This document shows positions 16,812-25,656 of a stretch of 64,000 bases of DNA, one piece after another; position 1 is the first letter of the stretch, and every line of letters starts with the position of its first letter. The DNA is from Clostridia bacterium. Lineage in GTDB: Bacteria > Bacillota > Clostridia > Christensenellales > Aristaeellaceae. Position numbers and translations under genes: made by a program. A model generated the notes under the pieces. It did no database searches. It had not been told where the DNA came from and worked only from the letters and a program-made list of their open reading frames with translations. The stretch spans positions 124,001 to 188,000 of the forward strand of contig JAFVXE010000061.1 of assembly GCA_017501255.1 (NCBI GenBank), given 5' to 3'.

Positions 16812-17726
16812 TTATCTTTTCCAATGGCTCCATCGAACTGCCTCCGTATACCCGATTTTCTTGTAGAACGGATCCCCGCCGCCGGTCATGTACGCTGCCC
16901 CCAGCGCACCCATCCGCTGATAATGCCGGGTCAGGGCAGCCTCTGCCAGCCCCTTGTGCCGGTGCTGTGGTACGGTGCACAAAGGTTCCATATAGGCCAG
17001 TTTGTTCTCCGGCACCCAACACATACCGGAATAGCACACATATTCTCCGGCTTCATCAGCAATGATGACCTCATACTCGTAGGTGGAATGAGGCGGCGGC
17101 GCCATCATGCTGCTGATGATGCCCCGATAGGACTTGACCGGGTTCCAGTCAGTGCCCGGATCCTCACCATCCCAATTTTCAAAGGGACCCTTATCCTCAT
17201 GGTTGAATCCCTTCCAGGTGCAGGCGCCCAGCTTGACCGGATCCACATCCTCAGCCTCCACAAAGTGATAGCCTTCCGGCAGAGGACGGCTCAGCTTCGT
17301 TTTTGAAAAGTCCAGCAGCATATCGTCGTAGGCGTAGGCTTCTGCATAACCCAACTTTTGAGCGGCCTCCATCAGTGCAGTCTGACCGGGAAAAAAGACA
17401 AATTCCTTCTCGCCAGGTTTGCCGGGCATGGTGCTGTCGGCATAGGCAATCATCTCATCTGCAAGAAACTCATAGCCGTCCAGCAGGCTGAAAAACACAT
17501 GAGTAACCGGGCTTTCGTAGTAGACAAAACCCACCGGTTTGCCATCCTCCAGCCAGAAGCGGTTCAGATAAGTCAGGCTGGTATCCATCCATGAGGAGCT
17601 GAGTGCATACTCAAAAAACGGCGCTGGCATACCCTTGGCAAAGCAGGGGACATAGTTTCGGATCAGCAGATCCCACGCCAGCTGATTATCGCTGAGAATT
17701 TGAAAATTCTTGGTGGTAATTGCCAT
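16812..17726 (-). CDS. GNAT-family acetyltransferase, 304 residues
   Basis: The C-terminal part (about 210-304) is a clear GNAT domain: MEPLCTVPQHRHKGLAEA gives the acetyl-CoA loop and DPFYKKIGYTE ends the fold. The N-terminal 150 residues look like a second, degenerate GNAT-like half with no obvious acetyl-CoA loop. Such tandem forms are frequent in Clostridia. AAGGAG stands before ATG 17726. It is 34 bases behind tcdA and ends at its own terminator. Substrate unknown. Confidence 0.8.
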   Translation of the reverse strand: MAITTKNFQILSDNQLAWDLLIRNYVPCFAKGMPAPFFEYALSSSWMDTSLTYLNRFWLEDGKPVGFVYYESPVTHVFFSLLDGYEFLADEMIAYADSTMPGKPGEKEFVFFPGQTALMEAAQKLGYAEAYAYDDMLLDFSKTKLSRPLPEGYHFVEAEDVDPVKLGACTWKGFNHEDKGPFENWDGEDPGTDWNPVKSYRGIISSMMAPPPHSTYEYEVIIADEAGEYVCYSGMCWVPENKLAYMEPLCTVPQHRHKGLAEAALTRHYQRMGALGAAYMTGGGDPFYKKIGYTEAVRWSHWKR

Positions 17727-17760
17727 TGCAGGTATTCTCCTTGTTCTGATTGTTCTTTAT

Positions 17761-18483
17761 TCATTCCAGCCCAGACAGTTCCCGCACCACCTGCCCGGCG
17801 ATGATGAGTCCCATCACAGAGGGCACAAAGGAAGTGCTGCCCGGCGTTTGCCGCTTGCCGGGAGCCATCTCTCCGGCGGTTTCGTCCGCCAGCGGGGTCA
17901 GGGCCGGTTCGGTGGAATAACACACTTTCAGGTGATCAATGCCCCGCTTGCGCAGTTCCTGACGCATCACCCGGGCCAACCGGCACACGCTGGTTTTGCT
18001 GATATCCGTCACCACCAGCTTAGTGGGATCCAGCTTGTTGCCTGCCCCCATGGCGCTGATGAGTTTCACCCCCAGCCGGTGGCAACGCACCGCCAACTCC
18101 AGCTTGGCAGACACGGTATCAATGGCATCGATCACATAGTCATACCGGGACAGATCCACCTGATCGGCGTTTTCCGGCAGATAAAAAAGCTGCCGGGCTT
18201 CAATTCTTACATCCGGGTTAATGGACATAAGCCGCTGCTTCATAGCCTCGGTTTTGGGCATTCCGAGGGTTTGCTGCGTAGCGATCAACTGACGGTTCAG
18301 ATTGGTCAGGCTCACTTCGTCGTTATCAAACAGATCCAGCGCTCCTATGCCGCTACGGCAAAGGCCTTCCGCTGCATGGCCCCCCACGCCGCCCAGGCCG
18401 AATACCGCCACATGGCTTCCCGCCAGCTTCTCCATGGCCTCTGCGCCCAGCAATAGCCGGGTTCTGTCAAACATACCTTCCAT
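17761..18483 (-). CDS. tcdA: tRNA threonylcarbamoyladenosine dehydratase (ThiF/E1-like)
   Basis: Predicted to convert t6A37 of tRNA to its cyclic form (ct6A) with ATP. It has an E1-like Rossmann fold: GLGGVGGHAAEGLCRSGIG near residue 30, LFDNDEVSLTNLNRQ for adenylation, and DAIDTVSAKLEL. The C-terminal segment PSVMGLIIAGQVVREL is typical of the TcdA/CsdL/YgdL branch. Length (240 residues) fits. ThiF or MoeB roles are less likely, as no sulfur-carrier gene is nearby. Confidence 0.9.
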   Translation of the reverse strand: MEGMFDRTRLLLGAEAMEKLAGSHVAVFGLGGVGGHAAEGLCRSGIGALDLFDNDEVSLTNLNRQLIATQQTLGMPKTEAMKQRLMSINPDVRIEARQLFYLPENADQVDLSRYDYVIDAIDTVSAKLELAVRCHRLGVKLISAMGAGNKLDPTKLVVTDISKTSVCRLARVMRQELRKRGIDHLKVCYSTEPALTPLADETAGEMAPGKRQTPGSTSFVPSVMGLIIAGQVVRELSGLE

Positions 18484-18530
18484 GCGCCGTCATCCTTTCG
18501 CTTCCAGTCCTGTTGCAGGCATTATACCAT

Positions 18531-18539
18531 ATTGAGCCA
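18531..18539 (-). promoter_or_regulatory. Possible extended -10 promoter of tcdA
   Basis: Minus-strand TGGTATAAT is an extended -10 element (plus 18531-18539), about 48 bases ahead of the tcdA start. No good -35 box is seen. Confidence 0.45.
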
Positions 18540-18603
18540 TTCCACGCCATCCAGCAGAGGAATTTCACACCGGCCAGCACCAACCAATTCACAGGACGCA
18601 ACA

Positions 18604-18632
18604 TTGCCTTTTTTGTCGATTTGTTGTACAAT
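18604..18632 (+). promoter_or_regulatory. Predicted promoter of the lipid kinase gene
   Basis: TTGCCT at 18604-18609, 17-base spacer, TACAAT at 18627-18632. The chosen start codon follows 34 bases later. Confidence 0.6.
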
Positions 18633-18666
18633 TAGCACATTCTTGATAGGAAAGGCGCTGGGTGAA

Positions 18667-19533
18667 GTGTTGGAGATCATCGTTAACCCCGCAGCCGGCA
18701 ACGGCCGCGCCAAAGTGATTGCTCAGGAAGCATCCGCTTATCTGACAGAGAAGGGCATTCCCTTCCAACTGGTCTATACCGAACAGCCCGATCATGCCAC
18801 CGAACTGGCCCGGGATGCTGCTGCCCGCGGTGTGGAAACCGTCGTTGCCATGGGCGGTGACGGCACCATTACCGAGGTGGCCCGTGGCCTTGCCCACACC
18901 AATACGGCGCTGGGCATCGTACCCTCCGGCACCGGCAACGATTTTATCAAAGCCATCGGCATTCCCAAGGATTGGCGCCGTGCGCTGGATTTCATCCTGA
19001 CCCATCCCGCCCGTCCGGTGAATACCGGCACCATGAATGATCGCTTCTTCATGAATGCCTGCGGTGCAGGCTTTGATGTGATGGTGCTGGACTATTCCAT
19101 TGAGGCCAAGAAGCATTGCAGCGGTATCTGGCCCTATTTCTATGGCATCATCCGTGCCATCAAGAACTACAAACCCTTCCGGATGCGGGTGGAAATCGGC
19201 GACGATCAGGTGATGGAAGGCGACTATATGCTGTGTTCCATCGCCAACGGAAAGTACATCGGCGGCGGTATTCCCATTGCCAAGCAAGCGGATGTGACCG
19301 ATGGCCTGTTGGATATTCTGGTGGTGGATGCCGTGCCACGGTGGAAGATTCCCTTCTACCTGCCCGCCATCATGCTGGGGCTCCTGCCCAGCCGCAAGCC
19401 TGCCCATCTGTACAAGGCCGACAAGTGCCGCCTGTCCTCTCCGGGGATGCGCCTGAACCTGGACGGCGAAGTGCTGCCCATTGACGACACCTCCTTCACG
19501 CTGGAAACCGACGCTTTGAAGGTTCATTGGTGA
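18667..19533 (+). CDS. Diacylglycerol/lipid kinase family protein (YegS/DgkB-like)
   Basis: A 288-residue member of the NAD-kinase-like lipid kinase superfamily, predicted to phosphorylate diacylglycerol or a related lipid at the membrane. IIVNPAAGNGRA at the start is the nucleotide-binding opening, MGGDGTITEV near residue 65 is the catalytic GGDGT motif, and PSGTGNDF follows. GVLDI-like DGLLDILVV and NLDGEVLPI near the C-terminus match the family. GTG 18667 was taken as start (TTG 18670 is the alternative), because upstream in-frame codons lie in or before the predicted promoter. Confidence 0.88.
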   Translation: MLEIIVNPAAGNGRAKVIAQEASAYLTEKGIPFQLVYTEQPDHATELARDAAARGVETVVAMGGDGTITEVARGLAHTNTALGIVPSGTGNDFIKAIGIPKDWRRALDFILTHPARPVNTGTMNDRFFMNACGAGFDVMVLDYSIEAKKHCSGIWPYFYGIIRAIKNYKPFRMRVEIGDDQVMEGDYMLCSIANGKYIGGGIPIAKQADVTDGLLDILVVDAVPRWKIPFYLPAIMLGLLPSRKPAHLYKADKCRLSSPGMRLNLDGEVLPIDDTSFTLETDALKVHW

Positions 19534-19634
19534 GGATTGTAAAATTTCCATGAATCTGCTGATTTTCCCCTCTTTTTCTTCTGTTTATGCTATACTGAAT
19601 CCGAAAACATGACGAACAGAAAGGATGCTTTGCA

Positions 19635-20180
19635 ATGGCAAACCTGACCGACAAAATCAAGTCCACTTGGTACAAGTGCATTGAGACCCTTGGCCAAAGC
19701 GCTGCCAACATGGCCGACAACGCCAAGCAGAAGCTCAACGAGATCAACATGGAAGCCCGCCGTAAGGAAGTGGTGGCCGACCTGCCCAACCGTCTTTTGC
19801 AAATGTGGAAGGACGGCGTGGAGCTGCCCGAGGAACTCAGCGATGTACTATCTGAGCTGAATGGTCTGGAGGAAGAACTGGCTGCTTTCCGTGCCGCTCG
19901 TCTGGCCAAGAAGATGAAGCCCGCCATCACCGATGGCAGCGATGCAGAGCCTGTGGCAGCGGAAACCGCAGCAGAAGCTGCTGAAGAAGTCACGGATGAG
20001 ACCACTGCCGAAGAAGCTGCTGCCGAAGCCACGGAAGAAACCGTTACCATCGTTTTTGACGAGGAAGAAGCCGCTCCCGAAGCCGTGGCACCCGCTCAGG
20101 AAGAATCCTCCGCCGAGGAAAGCAACACCTCTGAAGAAGGCGAAAAGCCCAATGACAACCCCGTTGCATTCGAATTCTAA
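19635..20180 (+). CDS. Hypothetical protein with acidic Ala/Glu-rich tail
   Basis: Not recognised. Residues 1-105 are helical and polar, with repeated heptad-like stretches (KQKLNEINMEARRKEVV, LSDVLSELNGLEEELA) that could form a coiled coil. Residues about 110-181 are very rich in Ala, Glu, Thr and Pro and likely disordered. No signal peptide or membrane helix is seen, so it is probably cytoplasmic. A TATACT at 19591-19596 could be a -10 box, without a convincing -35. It is single, with a terminator after it. Confidence 0.7.
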   Translation: MANLTDKIKSTWYKCIETLGQSAANMADNAKQKLNEINMEARRKEVVADLPNRLLQMWKDGVELPEELSDVLSELNGLEEELAAFRAARLAKKMKPAITDGSDAEPVAAETAAEAAEEVTDETTAEEAAAEATEETVTIVFDEEEAAPEAVAPAQEESSAEESNTSEEGEKPNDNPVAFEF

Positions 20181-20191
20181 ACTGCGTTTTT

Positions 20192-20227
20192 CAGCCGCAA
20201 CGCCTACTCCTGCGTTGCGGCTGTTTT
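20192..20227 (+). terminator. Intrinsic terminator after the Ala/Glu-rich protein
   Basis: CAGCCGCAACGC (20192-20203) pairs perfectly with GCGTTGCGGCTG (20212-20223), followed by TTTTG. Confidence 0.85.
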
Positions 20228-20321
20228 GTGCAAACAGCGGCACTCTACCATACGCAGGTTGCATTTCCCCCTGCGCTCCATTATGCTGTATCCATCAAAG
20301 ATCAACCAGGGAGGAACCGCT

Positions 20322-20906
20322 ATGAGCACCTTTGTTACCGGCGATACCATTCGTATGCTCAGAGAAAAAGCCGGACTGACCCAGAAACAGCTTGCCGATC
20401 AGCTTTGTCTCAGTGATAAAACCATCTCCAAATGGGAGACCAACCGGGGACTGCCCGATATCACCCTGATCAACCCTCTGGCAGCCACCTTGGGCGTATC
20501 GGTATCGGAGCTGCTGTCCGGCCAGTGTATGCAGAACAAGAACCGCAGCGGAAACCTGTTGCGCAGCAAGTTCTATGTATGCCCTGTGTGCGGCAATATC
20601 ATTCATGCCATGGGCGAGGGGGCGTTCAGCTGCTGCGGCATCGTTCTGCCGCCGCTGGAGGCAGAGCCGGAGGATGATGAGCATCGCTTCCGGATTGAGA
20701 ACGTGGAGAATGAACATTTCATTACCATGGCCCACCCCATGACCAAGGAACATTCCCTGAGTTTTCTGGCATGGGTTACCGGCGACCGGCTGACGCTGGT
20801 GAAATGGTATCCGGAAGGCAACGCCGAAACCCGCATCCAACTGCGGGGGCGGGGCATCCTGTACGCATACTGCAACCGGCACGGGCTGTATATGCGGCGT
20901 GTGTAA
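20322..20906 (+). CDS. XRE-family regulator fused to desulfoferrodoxin/superoxide-reductase-like domains
   Basis: Residues 8-65 are an XRE helix-turn-helix (LTQKQLADQLCLSDKTISKWE). Residues 83-108 look like a desulforedoxin iron site: C87, C90, C104, C105 in FYVCPVCGN and SCCG. Residues 118-190 match superoxide reductase: the five iron ligands can be placed at H121, H138 (AHPM), H144 (KEH), C184 and H187 (YCNRHGLY). All ligands of a two-iron desulfoferrodoxin are thus kept behind a DNA-binding head. A redox- or superoxide-responsive regulator is the likely role. ATG 20322 has GGGAGG before it. The upstream in-frame extension has no such site. No SOR partner gene is near. Confidence 0.82.
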   Translation: MSTFVTGDTIRMLREKAGLTQKQLADQLCLSDKTISKWETNRGLPDITLINPLAATLGVSVSELLSGQCMQNKNRSGNLLRSKFYVCPVCGNIIHAMGEGAFSCCGIVLPPLEAEPEDDEHRFRIENVENEHFITMAHPMTKEHSLSFLAWVTGDRLTLVKWYPEGNAETRIQLRGRGILYAYCNRHGLYMRRV

Positions 20907-20910
20907 TACC

Positions 20911-20956
20911 AAGGGGCTATTGTAGAGCGAATCTGCAACAGCCCCTTTATTTTTTT
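20911..20956 (+). terminator. Terminator between convergent XRE-SOR and hydrolase genes
   Basis: AAGGGGCTATTG (20911-20922) pairs with CAACAGCCCCTT (20936-20947), with one G-U pair, then TTATTTTTTT. Confidence 0.8.
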
Positions 20957-21620
20957 ATTCTCGTTTTCCAGCAAAATCCAGAACAATCTGTGCAATCTTC
21001 TCACTGCCGATGATATAGCTGCCATGCCCTTCCCCGGGTAGGATATGCAGCTTTGCGCCGGGAATCTGCCGGGTCACTTCTTCCAGATGTTTGGGGCTGA
21101 TCATATCCCGGCTGCCACCGGTAATCAGCACCGGGCAGGTGATGCGTGCAAGCTGGTCGGGTGATATATCCGGCTCAGTGAGCATCAGCTGGAACAGCGG
21201 CGAGCGATTGAAGCGGTACATGAGGCGGAACAGCATCCGCCAGAATGGCTTGATTCCCTCCGGGCGGGTGTTGACACCGCAGGCGATTACACCGCCCAGC
21301 AAGTCGGGATACTGGCTGGCCAGCAGCAAGCCCAGAATCCCGCCATCGCTGAAGCCGCACAGAATGGGCTTTTCCAGCGAAAGCCCGGTGATGAACTGAT
21401 GTACATCCTCTGCCATATCCTGATAATGATATACATCCACCGGGAAGCTCTGCCCATGGCCCCGGCTGTCCAGTGCGTAGACCCGGAAGTGATCTTTCAA
21501 CACCGCCACCGCTTTATCAAAAATGCTGTGATCCTCGCCGTTGCCATGTATCAACAAAAGCGGCTGCCCCTGCCCTGTCACTTCATAAAACAATGCTCCA
21601 TCCGAAGTCAAAAACGCCAT
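20955..21620 (-). CDS. Alpha/beta hydrolase
   Basis: A 221-residue alpha/beta hydrolase. HGNGEDHS forms the oxyanion region, GFSDGG near residue 93 holds the nucleophile Ser, and a late His lies in GEGHGSY. A catalytic Asp is likely in GGSRDMISPKH. ATG 21620 was chosen because GGGGAGA precedes it and the product then begins like the family. The substrate cannot be assigned. It is a single gene that faces the XRE-SOR gene. Confidence 0.85.
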   Translation of the reverse strand: MAFLTSDGALFYEVTGQGQPLLLIHGNGEDHSIFDKAVAVLKDHFRVYALDSRGHGQSFPVDVYHYQDMAEDVHQFITGLSLEKPILCGFSDGGILGLLLASQYPDLLGGVIACGVNTRPEGIKPFWRMLFRLMYRFNRSPLFQLMLTEPDISPDQLARITCPVLITGGSRDMISPKHLEEVTRQIPGAKLHILPGEGHGSYIIGSEKIAQIVLDFAGKRE

Positions 21621-21676
21621 CGTCGTCTCCCCTTTTCTTTTGCACAGTATACCGGATAGCCGACCATTTTGCAATC

Positions 21677-21705
21677 TTGCAGCATTCGTTCTTTCGTGAT
21701 AAGAT
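21677..21705 (+). promoter_or_regulatory. Predicted promoter of the P-loop kinase gene
   Basis: TTGCAG at 21677-21682, 17-base spacer, TAAGAT at 21700-21705. Confidence 0.6.
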
Positions 21706-21748
21706 CATGGCAGAATCATTGCAGCTCAAGGGCTGAAGGAGGATAACC

Positions 21749-22237
21749 ATGGCGACCTTACACCTGATTTGCGGTACCATATCCAGCGGCAAAACCACCT
21801 ACGCCCGCCGGATGATGGCACAGAAACCCGCATTGCTGCTCTCCGTGGATGAAGTGACGCTGGCGCTTTCCAGTGTGATTCCCCCGGAAAACCACGATTT
21901 GACCACGCCGCTGGTGAAAACCTGGCTGATGGAAAAAGCCAAAGAGGCGCTGGCCGCTGATCTGGATGTGATTTTCGACTGGGGCTTCTGGAAAAAGACA
22001 GACCGGGAGGAAATGGAAAGTACCCTGACCAGCGAAAAGATCAACCATGTTTGGCACTACATTGATATTTCCGAGAGCCGCTGGAATGCGCAGATCGCCC
22101 AGCGGAATGCCGCTGTTCAGCGGGGCGAAACCTCCGCCTACTTTGTGGATGAAGGTCTGAAAGCCAAGTGCGTATCCTGGTTTGAGCCTCCTTGCCGGGA
22201 GGAAATCGACGTGTGGTATGTACCGGATGAAGAATAA
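21749..22237 (+). CDS. P-loop ATPase/kinase of the zeta-toxin/AAA_33 type
   Basis: A 162-residue P-loop NTPase. The Walker A motif GTISSGKTT is at about 9-17, and LLSVDEVTLAL and VIFDWGFWKKTDREE give the second acidic motif and lid region. This layout is found in small kinases such as AAA_33 and chloramphenicol-phosphotransferase-like proteins. It is probably a small-molecule phosphotransferase, with substrate unknown. An AAGGAGG site stands before the ATG. No antitoxin-like gene is next to it, so a toxin role has no support. Confidence 0.78.
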   Translation: MATLHLICGTISSGKTTYARRMMAQKPALLLSVDEVTLALSSVIPPENHDLTTPLVKTWLMEKAKEALAADLDVIFDWGFWKKTDREEMESTLTSEKINHVWHYIDISESRWNAQIAQRNAAVQRGETSAYFVDEGLKAKCVSWFEPPCREEIDVWYVPDEE

Positions 22238-22244
22238 GGAGCAC

Positions 22245-22288
22245 AAAGCGCAGGAAACCCAACGCAAAATGGGGTTCCTGCGCTTTTC
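22245..22288. terminator. Bidirectional terminator between convergent genes
   Basis: AAAGCGCAGGAA...CCC pairs with GGG...TTCCTGCGCTTTT. It serves the kinase gene and, on the minus strand, the D,D-carboxypeptidase. Confidence 0.8.
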
Positions 22289-22302
22289 CTGTTTTCAGAA
22301 TC

Positions 22303-23481
22303 CTACCGCCAGTTGCGGCCAATGCGCAGAAACGCTTCCACCAAGCCCGGCATCCCGACGCTTTGCGCTGCCACCGCAGGCACTTTGGCAATCACCTGCC
22401 CATTGAGCAAAACCCGCACCATCCCAATGGTCTGCCCTTCGGAAACAGGGGCTTCCACCTGCTGGGGCAGTTCCACTTCCAAGGCCAGCTGCTTTTCCTG
22501 TCCGGCTTTGAGCAGCATACTCACGCCGCTGCCCACAGCTGCCTCCACCTGCTCCGCCATGCCCAGATGCACCGGCGCATATTTCCCCAGCAAATCGCCT
22601 TTATTGAGCAGATGGATGCGCCGATACCCGGCAAAGCCATAGTCCAGCATCGCCCGGGCTTCATCGAAGCGGGTCTGGCTGTTGGGCACCCCCAGCACAA
22701 TGGCGATCAGCCGCATCTCATCCTTCTGCGCAGTGGCAGCAAGGCAGTATCGGGAATCATCTGCGGAGCCGGTTTTCAGGCCGTCGCAGCCTTCGTAGAA
22801 GCGCACCAACCGGTTGGTATTGGTCAGATCGGTGGTTCGTCCGCTGGGATGGGTCAGGGTATCCATCCAGACGGCAGCATGGTCGAAATACATGGGATGG
22901 CGGCAAATTTCACAGGCAAGCAGCGCCACATCCCGGGCTGTGGTATGCTGCCCATCCACCGGCAGACCGGTGGCATTGACATAGCAGGTGTTGGTCATGC
23001 CCAGTTCCTGCGCCCGTTGGTTCATCAAAACAGCAAAGTCCGCTTCCGTGCCTGCCATGTGCTCCGCCAGAGCAACAGCAGCATCGTTGGCGCTGGCAAT
23101 GATGGTGGCATGGAGAAGATCTTTCAGGGGATAAGCGGCCCCTGCATCCAACAACGCCTGGGAGCCGATCTGTCCGGCGGCATTCTGGCTCACGGTCACC
23201 TTGTCCTCCAAGGAAAGCCGTCCCGCTTCCAACTCCTCCATGCAAAGCAGCAGGGTCATCAGCTTGGTCACGCTGGCAACAGGCCGCTGTTCATCCGCAT
23301 TCTTTTCGTAAATGACCGTCCCGGTTTCCTCTTCCAGAAGCATCGCACTGGCGGCGGTCAGTTCCACCGGAATTCCATCCTCCATGGGAGCCTGAGCAGC
23401 GGATGCCCCCACACTGCCCCAAGCCGCAACCAGTGCAAGCAGCCACGCTGCCAGCCTTTTGATTCCTTCACTCTTCCCCAT
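22303..23481 (-). CDS. dacF: D-alanyl-D-alanine carboxypeptidase (DacF/PBP5-like)
   Basis: Trims the terminal D-Ala of peptidoglycan stem peptides outside the membrane. A signal peptide (about 1-30) precedes an S11 peptidase domain with SVTK (SxxK), SAND (SxN) and KTGSADD (KTG). The C-terminal PBP5-associated beta domain spans about 280-370, and the last residues could form an amphipathic anchor. ATG 23481 has AAGGAG at the right distance. In-frame codons upstream do not. deoB-pnp-dacF order equals drm-pupG-dacF of Bacillus, which supports the DacF name and a sporulation link. Confidence 0.9.
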   Translation of the reverse strand: MGKSEGIKRLAAWLLALVAAWGSVGASAAQAPMEDGIPVELTAASAMLLEEETGTVIYEKNADEQRPVASVTKLMTLLLCMEELEAGRLSLEDKVTVSQNAAGQIGSQALLDAGAAYPLKDLLHATIIASANDAAVALAEHMAGTEADFAVLMNQRAQELGMTNTCYVNATGLPVDGQHTTARDVALLACEICRHPMYFDHAAVWMDTLTHPSGRTTDLTNTNRLVRFYEGCDGLKTGSADDSRYCLAATAQKDEMRLIAIVLGVPNSQTRFDEARAMLDYGFAGYRRIHLLNKGDLLGKYAPVHLGMAEQVEAAVGSGVSMLLKAGQEKQLALEVELPQQVEAPVSEGQTIGMVRVLLNGQVIAKVPAVAAQSVGMPGLVEAFLRIGRNWR

Positions 23482-23578
23482 ACAAAACGCTCCTTCCATG
23501 GCCGTCCTTTTGTGGACAGCATACGCACGGAAGGAGCGAAATAGGACGTTTACGTCTGCTTCTATGAGCAAAAAAGAA

Positions 23579-24403
23579 TTACAGCTTGGCGATGATACCA
23601 TCCACCAGAGAGCGGAAAACATCCCGCACCCGGATGCCGGTTTCCATCACTTCAATGTGGCTCAGGGGCTGATCCAGCATACCGGCGGCCATATTGGTGA
23701 TGCAGCTGATACCCAGCACGTTGATGCCGCAATGACGGGCAACGATGGTTTCCGGCACGGTGGACATACCCACGGCATCAGCGCCCAGAATACGGGTCAT
23801 GCGGATTTCAGCAGGGGTTTCGTAGGTGGGGCCGTTGAGCCAGCAGTAAACGCCCCGCTTCAGGTCGATCTTCAGCTCGGCAGCCACATCCATAGCCAGC
23901 TTCTTCAGTTCCACATCATAGGCATGGGTCATATCCGGGAAACGCAGACCGAAATCGCCCAGATTGGGGCCGGTCAGCGGATTCTTGCCGGACAGGTTGA
24001 TGAAATCGTCAATCAGCATCAGGTCGCCGGGGGTGAAGTCGTAATTCACGCCGCCTGCGGCATTGGTAACGATCAGGGTCTTCACGCCCAGCAGCTTCAT
24101 CACACGGATGGGCAGGGTCACCTCGTCCATGCCATAGCCTTCGTAGGAATGGAAACGGCCCTGCATCATGCAAACCCGCTTGCCGTGAAGGGTTCCGCAG
24201 TACCAGCGGCCTTCATGGCCGGGAGCAGTGGAGATCGGGAAGCCGGGAATGCCTTCGTAGGAAACGCTGGTAGCGTCATCCAGGGCGTTGACATAATCGC
24301 CCAGACCGCTGCCCAGAATGACGCCGATTTCCGCTTCGCCGCAGCGTTCACGCAGCATTTTGGCAGCCCGATGGATCTTTTTCATGGTCAATTCAACACT
24401 CAT
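23579..24403 (-). CDS. Purine-nucleoside phosphorylase (trimeric, PunA/PupG type)
   Basis: Splits purine (deoxy)nucleosides with phosphate to base and (deoxy)ribose-1-phosphate. GVILGSGLGDY near residue 27 is the phosphate loop, QGRFHSYEGY and VTNAAGGVN follow, and GPTYETPAEIR and VGMSTVPE are hallmarks of the trimeric class. Length (274 residues) fits. ATG 24403 has AAAGGAGAG before it. It lies between deoB and dacF in one operon. deoB would then convert the sugar-1-phosphate product. Confidence 0.95.
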   Translation of the reverse strand: MSVELTMKKIHRAAKMLRERCGEAEIGVILGSGLGDYVNALDDATSVSYEGIPGFPISTAPGHEGRWYCGTLHGKRVCMMQGRFHSYEGYGMDEVTLPIRVMKLLGVKTLIVTNAAGGVNYDFTPGDLMLIDDFINLSGKNPLTGPNLGDFGLRFPDMTHAYDVELKKLAMDVAAELKIDLKRGVYCWLNGPTYETPAEIRMTRILGADAVGMSTVPETIVARHCGINVLGISCITNMAAGMLDQPLSHIEVMETGIRVRDVFRSLVDGIIAKL

Positions 24404-24468
24404 GGGTATCTCTCCTTTGAATGAAATGTTTATTTCCCGGACAGTCACGGTATTGCGCCCGTACTGTC

Positions 24469-25635
24469 TTATGAAAGCTGGTTCAGGAAGCTTTCCGCTC
24501 CAAAACGTTCCTCAAGCCCGAAGTTTTCCGCAATGGTGGCAGCAATGTCCGCATAGGTTTGGCGGGTGCCAATGCTGCTGCGTCCCTGCATTCCCTGATG
24601 GTAGCACAGAATGGGAATGTATTCGCGGGTATGATCGGTGCCGGTATGGGCCGGATCACAGCCATGGTCGGCTGTCAGAATCAGCAGATCATCCTCGCCC
24701 ATAGCAGCTTTGATCTCTGCCAGACGCTCATCGAAATAACGCAGCGCATCCGCATAGCCCTTTACATCCCGGCGATGACCATAGGAGGAGTCGAAATCCA
24801 CCAGATTGACAAAGAGCAGACCGGTAAAATCCTGCTGCATAGCTTCCAGCGTGGCATCGATGCAGGCGGGATTGCCAGCCGCATGATTGCTCTTGGCAAG
24901 ACCCCGCATACAGAAGATATCCTCAATTTTGCCAATGCCCATGGTGAACAGGCCTTTTTCGCTCATGGCATCCAGCAGGGTGCGGCCCACAGGTTCCAGC
25001 GAAAAGTCCCGGCGGTTGCCGGTGCGCACGAAAGCGCCCTTTTCCTTGCCCACAAAGGGACGGGCGATGACCCTGCCCACTGCATGATCGCCACTCAGAA
25101 TAGCACGGGCTTTTTCACACATTTCGTAGAGCTTTTCCGGGGGATACAGTTCCTCATGGCAGGCAATCTGGAACACGCTGTCGCCGGAGGTGTACACAAT
25201 GGGATAGCCCGTGCGGATGTGCTCCTCGCCCAGTTCATCCAGAATGGCGGTTCCGCTGGCAGGACGATTGCCCAACGTTTTGGTGCCGATGGCTGCTTCA
25301 AACGCGTCCATCACTTCCGGCGGGAAGCCTTCCGGGTACAGGGGGAAGGGCTTTTGCAGCCGGATGCCCATCAGTTCCCAGTGGCCGGTGGTGGTATCCT
25401 TACCGGCAGAAGCCTCCAGCGAACGCCCATAGACGCCTGCGCCTTCCGTGGGCACAGGATAGCCAAGGCCTTCAATGCAGCCCAGACCCATAGCCTCCAT
25501 CAACGGCAGGCTGGGGGCTTGCTGTTCGTAGATATGTCCAAGGGTGTTGGAACCAGCGTCGCCATAGGCTGCCGCATCGGGCAAAGCACCTGCACCCACG
25601 CTGTCCAGAACAATCAGAATGACACGTTTTTTCAA
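24469..25635 (-). CDS. deoB: Phosphopentomutase
   Basis: Interconverts ribose-1-phosphate or deoxyribose-1-phosphate and the 5-phosphates, which links nucleoside breakdown to the pentose pathway. It is a member of the alkaline phosphatase superfamily, with LIVLDSVGAGALPDA at the N-terminus (metal Asp), KDTTTGHWEL near the phosphorylated Thr, and LTADHGCDPAHTGTDHTRE for the second metal site. The start is TTG 25635 behind AAGGAGGG. At 388 residues the length is normal. Gene order with pnp and dacF is conserved in spore formers. Confidence 0.96.
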   Translation of the reverse strand: MKKRVILIVLDSVGAGALPDAAAYGDAGSNTLGHIYEQQAPSLPLMEAMGLGCIEGLGYPVPTEGAGVYGRSLEASAGKDTTTGHWELMGIRLQKPFPLYPEGFPPEVMDAFEAAIGTKTLGNRPASGTAILDELGEEHIRTGYPIVYTSGDSVFQIACHEELYPPEKLYEMCEKARAILSGDHAVGRVIARPFVGKEKGAFVRTGNRRDFSLEPVGRTLLDAMSEKGLFTMGIGKIEDIFCMRGLAKSNHAAGNPACIDATLEAMQQDFTGLLFVNLVDFDSSYGHRRDVKGYADALRYFDERLAEIKAAMGEDDLLILTADHGCDPAHTGTDHTREYIPILCYHQGMQGRSSIGTRQTYADIAATIAENFGLEERFGAESFLNQLS

Positions 25636-25656
25636 GGGTTTCCCTCCTTTATCGGG

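Noticed and set aside
21749..22237. P-loop protein as zeta toxin of a toxin-antitoxin pair
   Set aside because: No small antitoxin-like gene lies before or after, and neighbours are unrelated genes with their own promoters.
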